NCBI GenBank assembly: GCA_040757055.1
Contig: JBFLXY010000006.1
Span: 110,932-174,931, forward strand
Direction: 5' to 3'
Length of the DNA stretch: 64,000 nt
From: JAJZRJ01 sp040757055
Lineage (GTDB): Bacteria; Desulfobacterota; Desulfobulbia; Desulfobulbales; Desulfurivibrionaceae
Shown here: one piece after another, positions 34,064 through 41,683 of the stretch
Layout: each line of letters begins with the position of its first letter
How positions within the stretch are numbered: the first letter of the stretch is position 1
Position numbers and translations under genes: made by a program
The notes under the pieces: generated by a model
The model's input: the letters and a program-made list of their open reading frames with translations, nothing else
The model's database searches: none
Told to the model about the DNA's origin: nothing

Positions 34064-34977
34064 TATGTTGCTCCTGCTATGTTTAGGGTTCCCTTATTCG
34101 AATCAAGCGTCACATCGGCGCCAAGCGGCAGCGTCAGGTTGCGGTTGCCGTGGCCAGCGGGGAAGTTGGCCCAGACGGGAATGCGGCGTTCTCTGGTGAG
34201 GTCCAGGGCCAGATTCCAGATGGTCTCTGCATCCCCGCAGTCGGTGAAGGTGCCGAGAATGAGGCCAGCCACCTGATCGAGGCGGCCGCTGCTCTTGAGG
34301 TGGTGGAGCAGGCGGTCGATGCGGTAGGGTGCTTCGCCGATGTCTTCCAGCAGCAGGACTACCCCTCGCCATTCCGGTTCCCACGGCGTACCGATGAGAT
34401 GAGCCAGGTTGGTGAGGTTGCCGCCGATGAGATGGCCGTCGGCATTCTCGCCCCGGAGGATTTCCAGCTCCTTCACCTTGATTGCCTCGGGCAACCGGCT
34501 GGTCAGCGCCTGGACAAAGGAGTCCACCGAGGCGGAGTCGCTCTTGCCGAGCGTGGCCACCATGGGGCCGTGCAGGGCAAGCTGCTTGGTCTTCTTGAGG
34601 ATGGCGGCGTGGAGGGTGGTGAGGTCGGAGAAGCCGATCAGCCGTTTGGGCATGGCGGCGATGCACTTAAAGTCGAGGAGTTCGAGCAGCCGCAGGCAGC
34701 CGTAGCCGCCGCGCGCGGCCACCAGAACCTTCACCTCCGGGTCGCGCCAGAGGTCCATGATCTCCCGGGCCCGCTCCTCGTCGTGGCCGGCGAGATAGCC
34801 CGTATTCCTCGTCTCAAGGCCGCGCTGGAAGCGCAGTGCAAAGCCCAGCTCCTTGAGCATTTTCACGCCCTTGGCAAAGGCATCCTGGTCCACAATGGGC
34901 CCGGCAGGGGCGAAGATGCCGAGGGTGTCGCCCTTGGCAAGGGGCGGCGGCAGGAGGCGCTTACTGGTGTTGCTCAT
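34063..34977 (-). CDS. ldcA: LD-carboxypeptidase (S66 family)
   Basis: 304-residue cytoplasmic peptidase that removes the terminal D-Ala from murein tetrapeptides in peptidoglycan recycling. The family layout is visible: GDTLGIFAPAGPI at the start, ARGGYGCLRLLELLD, the nucleophile Ser in IGFSDLTTLHAA, the catalytic Glu in LLEDIGEAPYRIDR and the His in PAGHGNRNLTLPLG. ATG at 34977 begins MSNTSKRLL. It overlaps the end of coaX by 17 bases and ends in a stop that overlaps the AT-rich orphan gene, so the three form one minus-strand transcription unit. Confidence 0.93.
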   Translation of the reverse strand: MSNTSKRLLPPPLAKGDTLGIFAPAGPIVDQDAFAKGVKMLKELGFALRFQRGLETRNTGYLAGHDEERAREIMDLWRDPEVKVLVAARGGYGCLRLLELLDFKCIAAMPKRLIGFSDLTTLHAAILKKTKQLALHGPMVATLGKSDSASVDSFVQALTSRLPEAIKVKELEILRGENADGHLIGGNLTNLAHLIGTPWEPEWRGVVLLLEDIGEAPYRIDRLLHHLKSSGRLDQVAGLILGTFTDCGDAETIWNLALDLTRERRIPVWANFPAGHGNRNLTLPLGADVTLDSNKGTLNIAGAT

Positions 34978-35728
34978 GGAGAATCTGCAATCCCTTGAGG
35001 GTGAGCATCGGGTCCACCGCCTCGATCGCCTCGGTGTAGGGGGCGATGAGGGCGGCCATGCCGCCGGTGGCGATGACCCGCGGCTTTTCCGGCGACATCT
35101 GCACGCGGATGCGCTTGATGAGCCCCTCGATGAGGCCGGCGTAGCCGAAGAGGATGCCTGCCTTGATGGCGTCGATGGTGTTGGTGCCGATGGCATTGGG
35201 CGGCGGGGTGGAGATGTCCACCCGCGGGAGCTTGGCCGTGCGACTGCCCAAGGCTTCGAGAGAAATGGCCATGCCGGGGGCGATGACGCCGCCCAAGTAT
35301 GCGCCGTCGGCCGCGACGCAATCCAGCGTAATGGCGGTGCCGAAATCGACGATGACCAGCGCGCTCTGGTATTCCCTGTAGGCGGCCACGGCGTTGACGA
35401 TGCGGTCCGCCCCCACCTCGGCGGGGTTGTCGGTGCGGATCTCGATGCCGGCCGTGGCGCTGGTGACCATCAGCGGCTCGCAGTGGAGGTACTTGGAGGT
35501 GAAGGCCTTCCAGGTGAGGGCCATGGGGGGTACTACGCTGGCAATGGCAATGGCCGTAATGTCGGCAAATTGGAGCTTCTCCATGGCAAAGAGGCCGTGG
35601 AAAAGGGCGGCGAGTTCGTCCACCGTACAGGAGGAATCGGTCTTCATCCGCCAGTGGCAGCGGAGTTCGCGGCCGGCAAAGAGGCCGATCACCATGTGGC
35701 TGTTGCCCACGTCAACGGCAAGGAGCAT
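34961..35728 (-). CDS. coaX: Type III pantothenate kinase
   Basis: 255-residue ASKHA-fold enzyme catalysing the first step of coenzyme A synthesis. The N-terminal phosphate motif is LLAVDVGNSHMVIGLF; the second, IVDFGTAITLDCV, and the adenosine-side IATGGMAALIAPY are both typical. ATG at 35728 is chosen because homology starts there and GAG-rich sequence precedes it; an upstream in-frame ATG adds 19 unrelated residues. Its 3' end overlaps the ldcA start by 17 bases. This type of kinase is insensitive to CoA feedback and common in anaerobic proteobacteria. Confidence 0.94.
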   Translation of the reverse strand: MLLAVDVGNSHMVIGLFAGRELRCHWRMKTDSSCTVDELAALFHGLFAMEKLQFADITAIAIASVVPPMALTWKAFTSKYLHCEPLMVTSATAGIEIRTDNPAEVGADRIVNAVAAYREYQSALVIVDFGTAITLDCVAADGAYLGGVIAPGMAISLEALGSRTAKLPRVDISTPPPNAIGTNTIDAIKAGILFGYAGLIEGLIKRIRVQMSPEKPRVIATGGMAALIAPYTEAIEAVDPMLTLKGLQILHEQHQ

Positions 35729-35791
35729 GAGGGTACCCTGTGGCGCTTGAGAAAGCGGCCGGATTTTTTCGCGGCCGCAGTGCAATGCTTC

Positions 35792-35820
35792 TTGACTCTA
35801 ACAAGGATAGCCAATAATTG
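35792..35820 (+). promoter_or_regulatory. Candidate promoter of cutA
   Basis: TTGACT (35792-35797), a 17-base spacer and TAATTG (35815-35820) lie in the divergent region between coaX and cutA, reading toward cutA. Confidence 0.45.
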
Positions 35821-35884
35821 TCTAGGGATAGTTGGCTTGACAGCGGCAGGCAGGTGTCGCATGGTTTGAGGCAGGAGGCTGGTC

Positions 35885-36214
35885 ATGAGCGGGTTTGTCC
35901 AGATCATCACCACGGTGGAGGAAGCGGCGGATGCCGAGCGCATCGCCAAGGCCCTGTTGGAACAGCGGCTCGCCGCCTGCGTGCAGATCGCGGGGCCCAT
36001 CACCAGCCACTACTGGTGGCAGGGGAAAATGGAGCAGGCGAGCGAATACCAGTGTCTTATCAAGAGCCGGCAGGAGTTGTTCGCCGCGGTGGAGGCGGCC
36101 ATCGTCGCGATCCATCCCTACCAGACCCCGGAGATTCTGGCCATGCCGGTGATGGCTGCCGGCTCCGGCTATGGTGCCTGGCTTGCCGCGGAAGTGCGGG
36201 CGGCAAAGCCATGA
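35885..36214 (+). CDS. cutA: CutA divalent-cation tolerance protein
   Basis: 109-residue protein of the trimeric CutA1 fold. The segments VQIITTVEEAADAERIAKALLEQRLAACVQI, SHYWWQGKMEQASEYQCLIKS and IHPYQTPEILAMPV are standard and cover the whole family length. CutA proteins bind divalent metals and are linked with copper tolerance, though the molecular role is unresolved. It overlaps the following zinc-ribbon gene by four bases (ATGA). Confidence 0.95.
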   Translation: MSGFVQIITTVEEAADAERIAKALLEQRLAACVQIAGPITSHYWWQGKMEQASEYQCLIKSRQELFAAVEAAIVAIHPYQTPEILAMPVMAAGSGYGAWLAAEVRAAKP

Positions 36215-36417
36215 GTGGGGAACCCAAGGGCTACCGGCAGCGGCGCCAAGGGCGCAAGGAGTTCCAGTGCCACTGCTGCCGCAAGGTGCTGCCCTTCTGC
36301 TGGAGTTGCCCCTGCGGATTTCAGATTTGCGATGCCTGTTTTCAGGAGAACAAATGGGGGATCAGCAATGGCCCGACCTGGATCTGTCCGGATTGCGGCC
36401 GGGTGCGGATGATGTAG
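36211..36417 (+). CDS. Small zinc-ribbon protein coupled to cutA
   Basis: 68-residue protein with ten cysteines, nine of them in three groups: CHCC, CSCPCGFQICDAC and CPDC. This density suggests two zinc ribbons. A basic N-terminus (YRQRRQGRKEF) could contact nucleic acid. The start overlaps the cutA stop (ATGA), so it is translated with cutA. I do not recognise a named family; similar short cysteine-rich proteins are common in Desulfobacterota. Its link to CutA suggests a role in metal handling, as inference only. Confidence 0.65.
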   Translation: MSGEPKGYRQRRQGRKEFQCHCCRKVLPFCWSCPCGFQICDACFQENKWGISNGPTWICPDCGRVRMM

Positions 36418-36485
36418 GGGACAGCTTGCGAGGGGGGAGCGGCAAAGCCGCTTGCAAAAGCATGGGTTGGCGCTACAATAGATTC

Positions 36486-36845
36486 ATGGGGTCGGGAAGC
36501 AATTCGTTCGACAGCCGCAAGTGCCAGCGCTATCAGGTGAAGGATGGCGTGATCGCGCTGGATTCGGTGTTCGGCGAACTGATCGACATCAGTTTCGGCG
36601 GCCTTTCCTTTCGCTACAACGCTTACGAGAATCTGCTCAAGAAGCCGGCGGAGTTCGGCATCATCTTTGGCGGCGAGACCCTCTACTTTGACAACGTCCC
36701 GCTGGAGAGCGTCAGCGACCTGCCGCTCGACGACGATTCCGGCGGCGCCACCCGCCGCTGCGGCATGAAGTTCGGCGAGCTGGGCGAAGAGGAACTGGCC
36801 GTGCTCGCCCGCTTCATCCGCAATCACACCACCAGAAAAGGCTAG
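36486..36845 (+). CDS. PilZ-like domain protein
   Basis: 119-residue cytoplasmic protein. A single beta-barrel domain contains RKCQRYQVKDG near the start (positions typical of the RxxxR c-di-GMP motif, here RKCQR) and LIDISFGGLSFRY, a good match to the DxSxxG motif. A C-terminal helix ends LARFIRNHT. It is the second PilZ-like protein in the window and better conserved than the one at 11394. An in-frame ATG at 36462 would add eight residues; neither start has a clear ribosome site, and a TTGCAA/TACAAT pair just upstream hints at a promoter close to the start. Confidence 0.7.
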   Translation: MGSGSNSFDSRKCQRYQVKDGVIALDSVFGELIDISFGGLSFRYNAYENLLKKPAEFGIIFGGETLYFDNVPLESVSDLPLDDDSGGATRRCGMKFGELGEEELAVLARFIRNHTTRKG

Positions 36846-36882
36846 CCCGCGTTGCGGCGCCGTCCCGGCAGCCGGGGCCGGC

Positions 36883-37191
36883 TCAGAGGGTCTTGCGCGG
36901 CTGGTCCACTTCCTGCGGCCCGCTGAGCCGGTAGAGCCGGACCTTGCGGCTGCGCGGGAATTCCCGCCGCAGCATGGCATCGAGCAGCCGGGGCAACTCG
37001 GCCAGGGTGCTGGTCTGCTCCTCCTCCCGGTAGCCCCGTTCCCGCACCCAGATTTTTCCCCCCTCCTGTTGCAACAGATCGATCCCCCGATTGCGCTTGT
37101 AGGAAAGCACAGTGAGCCCGCCGGGCGGCTCGATTTTCTTGAGGGTGGCCAGTACCTCCCGCAGGACTCTCTCGCAGTTGACCAGGGCCAT
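36883..37191 (-). CDS. Uncharacterised 102-residue protein of the dehydratase-like operon
   Basis: Soluble, basic protein without membrane helices. It begins MALVNCERVLREVLATLKKI, then a predicted beta-rich middle (GLTVLSYKRNRGIDLLQQ, then KIWVRERGY) and an arginine-rich C-terminus. I do not recognise it. It is the last gene of a chain of overlapping minus-strand genes, five bases after the preceding stop, and faces the PilZ gene. The basic character and short length might indicate nucleic-acid or partner-protein binding. Confidence 0.65.
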   Translation of the reverse strand: MALVNCERVLREVLATLKKIEPPGGLTVLSYKRNRGIDLLQQEGGKIWVRERGYREEEQTSTLAELPRLLDAMLRREFPRSRKVRLYRLSGPQEVDQPRKTL

Positions 37192-37196
37192 GGCGG

Positions 37197-37400
37197 TTAT
37201 TCGCCTTTGGGCATCGGGTCGGGCGGCTTTCTCGCAAAGAGCTGGCAGTGCATGCCGGAGCTCATGAAGACGGTGATTGCCGGATACTGGGTGGACTTGA
37301 AGCCCAGGGCGCGGCAGCCATAGGGAAAGGCGGGTTCGTGGGTGATGTAGAAATGGAGGCAGGCCATGCAGTTGGGCCGCTCCGGGGTGGTGGCGCTCAT
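37197..37400 (-). CDS. Small four-cysteine protein of the dehydratase-like operon
   Basis: 67-residue protein with cysteines in CMAC, YGCRALGFKS and GMHCQLF, a spacing suited to a metal or Fe-S site. The core HFYITHEPAFPYGCRALGFK is shared with a family of very short proteins in Desulfuromonadia and relatives that are sometimes labelled uracil-DNA glycosylase in databases. At this length no such activity is possible, so that name is not used. It overlaps the ASKHA gene start region by four bases (ATGA) and precedes a 102-residue gene by five. Confidence 0.7.
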   Translation of the reverse strand: MSATTPERPNCMACLHFYITHEPAFPYGCRALGFKSTQYPAITVFMSSGMHCQLFARKPPDPMPKGE

Positions 37401-38062
37401 GAGGTCTGCGGTTCCAGGCGGTTGGCCGCGGCGGCAAGTCCGGAAAGGAGCACGAAGCGGCCGAGCGGCACCACTTCGCAGGGGAAGCTTTTGACAAAGA
37501 CCGGGTGGTCGCAGAGACCGCCGGAGAGATAGAGCTTGTCCGGCGCCCCGGCAAAGCGGTGGGCGTTTATGGCAATGCCGCGCACGAAGCGGGCCACCGC
37601 TTCACAGACCGGCACCCCGGCGATCACCGCGTCGAAGATGTCGCTCATGCCGAGCACTCCGCAGGTGACGGAGAAGGTCTGCTCCGGCACTGCCATGGCG
37701 TGGCGGTCGAGGTTGTAGTAGCGCTCCAGCAGCTCGATGGTGAAGCCCATGGAGGCGCCGCACTCCGCGTTCCAGCCCATGTCCTTGAGCCGGCCGCCGG
37801 CGTAGCGGATGAACTTGATGTCCCGGCTGCCGCAGTCGAGGAGGAGAAAGTCGGGCTGGCCGATGAGGATTTCGCCGCCGCGGGCCAGGGCGATGAGTTC
37901 GTTCACGTAGTGGCGGGCGCAGCGTTTGCCGTTGTGGCCGGTGGCCCAGTCGACGGCGAGATCGGGCGGCAGGTCCCTGGTGGGCACGATCTCCGGCGTC
38001 TCTCCCGCGGCGGACAGATCGAGCAGCTTGGTGTAGGAGGTGCCGAAGTCGCCTATCTTCAT
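37397..38062 (-). CDS. BadF/HgdC-type ASKHA ATPase (dehydratase activator-like)
   Basis: 221-residue ATPase of the acyl-CoA dehydratase activase family, slightly shorter than usual (about 260). The ASKHA phosphate loop is GDFGTSYTKLLDL, the second is LLLDCGSRDIKFI, and the adenosine motif is LYLSGGLCDHP. The two cysteines that bridge a [4Fe-4S] cluster in activators are in place: NAECGASMG (cf. DKCAAGTG) and SVTCGVLGMSDIF. It overlaps the partner gene by four bases (ATGA) and the small cysteine protein by four. Activators drive an electron by ATP hydrolysis to a dehydratase-like partner, probably the upstream protein. Confidence 0.83.
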   Translation of the reverse strand: MKIGDFGTSYTKLLDLSAAGETPEIVPTRDLPPDLAVDWATGHNGKRCARHYVNELIALARGGEILIGQPDFLLLDCGSRDIKFIRYAGGRLKDMGWNAECGASMGFTIELLERYYNLDRHAMAVPEQTFSVTCGVLGMSDIFDAVIAGVPVCEAVARFVRGIAINAHRFAGAPDKLYLSGGLCDHPVFVKSFPCEVVPLGRFVLLSGLAAAANRLEPQTS

Positions 38063-38844
38063 GCCATGGCCCCCGAGAGTTCGAGAAACGCCTGGATCTT
38101 GGCCTTGGCGCTGGCGGTGGTGTGGGCGTCCAGGTCGAGGTAGAGGCCGTGCGGATGGCGTTTGGCCAGGTACCGGGCCAGGGCAGTCTTGGCACAGAAG
38201 GACTGGGCAAAGAAGACGGTGGGCACCGCCAGGTCCGTCACCATCTCCAGTTCGTGATCGGCCGGGGTCTTGTTCTCCATGCAGCGAGTCCAGCCGTGGA
38301 CATGGGTGGTAGGGGGAAAGAGTTCGAGGATGGAGAAATCCCGCGGCGGCACGCCCCAGAAGCTGGCGGTGGGCGGGGTAAAAGACGGCGGCTCGGCTGG
38401 CGGCGCGGCGAGTCTGACCCCGGCGGTGATCTGCTGGAATTTCTCGATGAGCGGCAGGCCGCTTTCGGCGATCGGGTTGCCCAGCCGCTCATGGTCGGTA
38501 TTTTCGGTGGGGATCACCGGGATGGGCAGCGTCTGCGCGAGAATCTGGGCGGTGTAGCGGGCCGCGTCGCACTTGCCGGGGCCGGTGTCGATGAAGATCG
38601 CATCGAGCGGGCAGAGGAGGGCGTTGACCACGGCGGTGCGGAGGATGGCGCAATAGACCGCGGGCAGGAAAGGGGTGGCGGTTTCAAGATCGGCCCGCAC
38701 CAGCGGTTCGTCGAGATCGTGGATTTCGACGCCGTGGTCGTTGAGGGCGGCGATCACCGCGCGCGGCGGCATCCCGACGATGCCGGCCGTTTTGAGCCGC
38801 TGCCAGTGAATTTTCCCCCCGTGGGGCATGGGCTCAGTGGTCAT
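38059..38844 (-). CDS. Acyl-CoA dehydratase-like (HgdB/DUF2229-type) protein
   Basis: 261-residue protein resembling one lobe of the 2-hydroxyacyl-CoA dehydratase family: GGKIHWQRLKTAGIVGMPPRAV, the IDTGPGKCDAARYTAQIL segment at the position of the usual GPCRxGxY, and a C-terminal YLDLDAHTTASAKAKIQAFLE. Five cysteines are present, compared with a full dehydratase subunit of about 400 residues, so this is a minimal version. The start overlaps lptG by 11 bases. Together with the following ASKHA ATPase it forms a compact pair of the type seen in uncharacterised bacterial and archaeal systems. It may be a reductase or a cofactor-maturation protein rather than a dehydratase. Confidence 0.65.
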   Translation of the reverse strand: MTTEPMPHGGKIHWQRLKTAGIVGMPPRAVIAALNDHGVEIHDLDEPLVRADLETATPFLPAVYCAILRTAVVNALLCPLDAIFIDTGPGKCDAARYTAQILAQTLPIPVIPTENTDHERLGNPIAESGLPLIEKFQQITAGVRLAAPPAEPPSFTPPTASFWGVPPRDFSILELFPPTTHVHGWTRCMENKTPADHELEMVTDLAVPTVFFAQSFCAKTALARYLAKRHPHGLYLDLDAHTTASAKAKIQAFLELSGAMA

Positions 38845-39913
38845 GCCGCCGGATGAGGTAGAAGCCCACGCCGCCGCCCACCAGATGGATGGACCAGGAG
38901 GCCAGCAGCGGCGGCAGATAGGCGGCCTGGGCCATGGCCTGGCTGGCGCTCCAGACGCCCCAGGCGGCAAAGGCCAGCCCGCAGCTCACCGGGATGGCCA
39001 GGGCCAGGTCGCGGCCGCGGCCGCGGTGCATGGCCAGCAGCACAGGCAGGCCGAGGAGCAGCAGTGGCAGGCCGAGGAAGATGTAGGAGAGCTTCTTCTG
39101 GAGCAGGAGCCACGCCTCGCTGGCCATGGGCTTGTCGCTGGCCAGGGCGGCGGCAACCAGCTGGGAGAGGGATTTTTCCTGGGCCTTGTAGGCCGGGATG
39201 AAGAAATCCTCCGGGGTTTCCGGCAGCGGCACGGTACGCGCGGCAAAGAGCTGCACCGTATGGCTGCCATCTGGCTGCATGGCCTTGAACTGCCCGCCGT
39301 GGAAGGTCCAGATGTTGTTTTCCCAGGTGGCGCGGCTGGCGGTGAGCAGGGTGGCCAGGCGGAAGCTCTGGTCCCAGGTGGTGTAGGAAAAATCGGCAAA
39401 GGTGTTCTCGGTGGGCGTCGGCCGGACAAAGGAGTAGATGCCGTCGGCGCCGCGGAAGTAGATGCGGCCGTTGCGCTCGATGCCCTTGGGGGTCTGGCTG
39501 TTGACTTCCTCGTACCAGATCCTGTTGGTCTGGGCCAGGGTGGGCGGCAGCAGCCACTGGCTCACCCCGAGGGTCAGCGCCACGAAGAGGAGGCTCGCTG
39601 CAAGGAGCGGGCGGATGATGCGGGTGGCCGGGATGCCGCCGGCCTTCAGGGCCATGAATTCGTGGTGGTGATTGAGGATGCCCAGGGTGATGATGCCGGC
39701 CAGCAGGATCGAGACCGGGATCATCTGTTCGTAGATGAGGGGCACCTTGAGCAGCAGGTATCTCACTGCCAGTCCGATGCCCTTTTTCGCCTCCATGAAG
39801 TTGTCCACCCGCTCGAAGAAATCGACCAGCAGGTAGATGGCCAAGAGGCCGCCCAGCACCAGCAGCAGGTTGCGGGAGAACTGGAGGATGAGGTAGCGGT
39901 CGAGGAGCTTCAT
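38834..39913 (-). CDS. lptG: LPS export permease LptG
   Basis: 359-residue inner-membrane permease of the LptBFG complex, which extracts lipopolysaccharide for transport to the outer membrane. N-terminal helices (MKLLDRYLILQFSRNLLLVLGG and further) and the MALKAGGIPATRIIRPLL coupling segment are typical. A periplasmic jellyroll domain of about 150 residues follows, then the last helices and a basic tail. It overlaps lptF by four bases (ATGA) and the dehydratase-like gene by 11. The ATPase LptB is not in this window. Confidence 0.93.
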   Translation of the reverse strand: MKLLDRYLILQFSRNLLLVLGGLLAIYLLVDFFERVDNFMEAKKGIGLAVRYLLLKVPLIYEQMIPVSILLAGIITLGILNHHHEFMALKAGGIPATRIIRPLLAASLLFVALTLGVSQWLLPPTLAQTNRIWYEEVNSQTPKGIERNGRIYFRGADGIYSFVRPTPTENTFADFSYTTWDQSFRLATLLTASRATWENNIWTFHGGQFKAMQPDGSHTVQLFAARTVPLPETPEDFFIPAYKAQEKSLSQLVAAALASDKPMASEAWLLLQKKLSYIFLGLPLLLLGLPVLLAMHRGRGRDLALAIPVSCGLAFAAWGVWSASQAMAQAAYLPPLLASWSIHLVGGGVGFYLIRRHDH

Positions 39914-41106
39914 GGCGCCACCTGCCGCCGTTTCCAGGGCAGCCGCTCGATGAGGCTGCCGCCGATCTCGACCAGGCGGTCATAGAGGGGCGTGGTCTCG
40001 TTGGCCACCTGGCGGACAAAGAGGAAGGTGAGGGTGGCGAAGAGGAGGTTGGGCAGCCACAGGAGCAGGCCCGCCGGCAGGAGGTTTTCTTCGGCAAAGC
40101 CTTTGGCCGCGGTGAGCAGGACGTAGTAGAGGATGAAGACCAGGAGGCCGAGCGGCACGCCGATGGAGCGGTGCCGGGGCCGGCCGACCAGGGTGAGCGG
40201 CAGCCCGAGGACGGTGAGGATCAGACAGCCCACCGGCAGGGCGAGGCGCTGATGGAACTCGATGAGATAGCCAGCCCGCTCCTGCCGGGTGGTGTCGGAC
40301 TTTGCCGCTGCGGCCCGCAGTTCGCGCAGGCCCATGCCGCTTTTGCCCACCCGGGTGAGGGAGTCGCCGGCCATGGCGGTGGGCGCCTGCATGGGCAGGC
40401 TGAGGGTGTAGCTGCGGAAATGCATGGTCTGGGTCTTGGGGCCCAGGGCCCGGTGCAGGCTGCCTTCGCCCAGACGCAGGGTGATCTGCATGGTGGCGGC
40501 GTCGGCGGTGAGGGAGCCGTTTTGCGCCATGACCGTCACCGGGGTCTTCGGGTCGCGCAGGTCGGAGACATAGACGCCCTGCCAGACGCCGGTGCGGGAA
40601 TCCACGTGCTCGGCGTAGAGCACCACCTCCTTGATCCCCTCGCTGAACTGCTTTTCCTGGATGCCGCGGTCGATGCGCTCCTTGGCGACCTGGAAGAAGA
40701 GCTGCTTGGTGGCGATGGTGCCCTGGGGCAGCAGGAAGACGGCGGTGAAGAGGGTGAGGGTCGCGGAGCAGAGGGCGATGAGGCCGACCGCCGGCAGCAT
40801 GCGGTAGAGGCCGACGCCGTTGGCCTTGAGCGCCATGATCTCGTTGTCGTTCACCATGCGGGTGATGGCGATGATGGCGCCCATCATGCTGGCCATGGGG
40901 ATGGAGAAAAGCAGCAGCTTGGGCATCAGGTAGGCGCAGAGCCGGACAAAGTCGCCCAGCCCCACCCCGAAGTCGAAGATGATGTCCAGCAGCGGCACCA
41001 GCCGGCCGAGGAAGAGAACAGCATTGAGGATAATGAGGCTGGCGAAGAAGGGCGCCAGTATCTCGGTGATCAGGTATGTGAGCAGGAGCAGGGGCATATC
41101 AGCCAT
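39910..41106 (-). CDS. lptF: LPS export permease LptF
   Basis: 398-residue partner of LptG. The order is N-terminal helices, the coupling segment NDNEIMALKANGVGLYRMLP, a periplasmic domain and C-terminal helices ending in a short basic tail. ATG at 41106 begins MADMPLLLLTYL; ATG at 41097 is equally plausible. It and lptG are distant homologues in tandem, as in most diderm bacteria. It heads a series of overlapping genes reaching 36883. The envelope thus contains an LPS export route, which fits a Gram-negative desulfobacterial host. Confidence 0.93.
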   Translation of the reverse strand: MADMPLLLLTYLITEILAPFFASLIILNAVLFLGRLVPLLDIIFDFGVGLGDFVRLCAYLMPKLLLFSIPMASMMGAIIAITRMVNDNEIMALKANGVGLYRMLPAVGLIALCSATLTLFTAVFLLPQGTIATKQLFFQVAKERIDRGIQEKQFSEGIKEVVLYAEHVDSRTGVWQGVYVSDLRDPKTPVTVMAQNGSLTADAATMQITLRLGEGSLHRALGPKTQTMHFRSYTLSLPMQAPTAMAGDSLTRVGKSGMGLRELRAAAAKSDTTRQERAGYLIEFHQRLALPVGCLILTVLGLPLTLVGRPRHRSIGVPLGLLVFILYYVLLTAAKGFAEENLLPAGLLLWLPNLLFATLTFLFVRQVANETTPLYDRLVEIGGSLIERLPWKRRQVAP

Positions 41107-41136
41107 TCACGGGATTGTCACCAACAGATACCACAA

Positions 41137-41154
41137 AATGCCGGAGCAGGCATT
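41137..41154 (-). terminator. Weak terminator-like hairpin after crcB
   Basis: AATGCC and GGCATT (six-base loop) followed on the minus strand by TTTTG lie between the crcB stop and the lptF start. Confidence 0.35.
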
Positions 41155-41192
41155 CTCTTTCATGGCAGAGCAGGGCGGGGGAAGGCGGCCGG

Positions 41193-41579
41193 CTAGCCGG
41201 CGAACCAGTGGACCCGGCGGGCCAGGAGGGCTCCGGCCGCCACCAGCGACAGCCCCACCCCGTTGCTGAGCGCTACATAGAGCAGGGCGTTCCTCCACTC
41301 CCCCACCTCCCAGAGCTGCAGGGTTTCAAAGCCGAAGGCGGAAAAGGTGGTGAAGCCGCCGAGCACCCCGGTGAAGAGGAAGAGACGCCAGCCAGGGGTG
41401 AGCCTGGTGCCCTCGAACAGGGTCCAGAGAAAGCCGATGGCCAGACAGCCCAGCAGATTGATCACCAGGGTGCCGGTGGGAAAGTTGGGGCCGGAAGGGC
41501 GCTGCACCGCGAGAAAGAGGAGGTAGCGCAGTACGGCGCCGATGCCGCCGCCGAGGCAAATGGCCAGAATATGCAGCAT
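41193..41579 (-). CDS. crcB: Fluoride channel CrcB/Fluc
   Basis: 128-residue membrane protein with four helices. It has the family signatures GGGIGAVLRYLLFL at the start, LVINLLGCLAIGFLW and GGFTTFSAFGFE, which lines the fluoride pore and the central sodium site. It exports fluoride as a dual-topology dimer. A fluoride riboswitch was looked for in the 100-base upstream region and was not recognisable. It diverges from the RACE-like gene and precedes lptF by 86 bases. Confidence 0.94.
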   Translation of the reverse strand: MLHILAICLGGGIGAVLRYLLFLAVQRPSGPNFPTGTLVINLLGCLAIGFLWTLFEGTRLTPGWRLFLFTGVLGGFTTFSAFGFETLQLWEVGEWRNALLYVALSNGVGLSLVAAGALLARRVHWFAG

Positions 41580-41683
41580 GATGGCTTGTCCGCTCCGTTG
41601 GAATTTGCTATGTCATACCCTGAAGCGGAAATCCCGTCAATCCCGGCGCCCGTGGCGCCGTCACCATGCCGTGGAGAACCCCC

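Noticed and set aside
37197..37400. Uracil-DNA glycosylase label for the 67-residue protein.
   Set aside because: Too short and lacks the catalytic motifs; the name is likely propagated from database errors.
41580..41683. Fluoride riboswitch upstream of crcB.
   Set aside because: The conserved motifs of the riboswitch were not found in the short divergent region.
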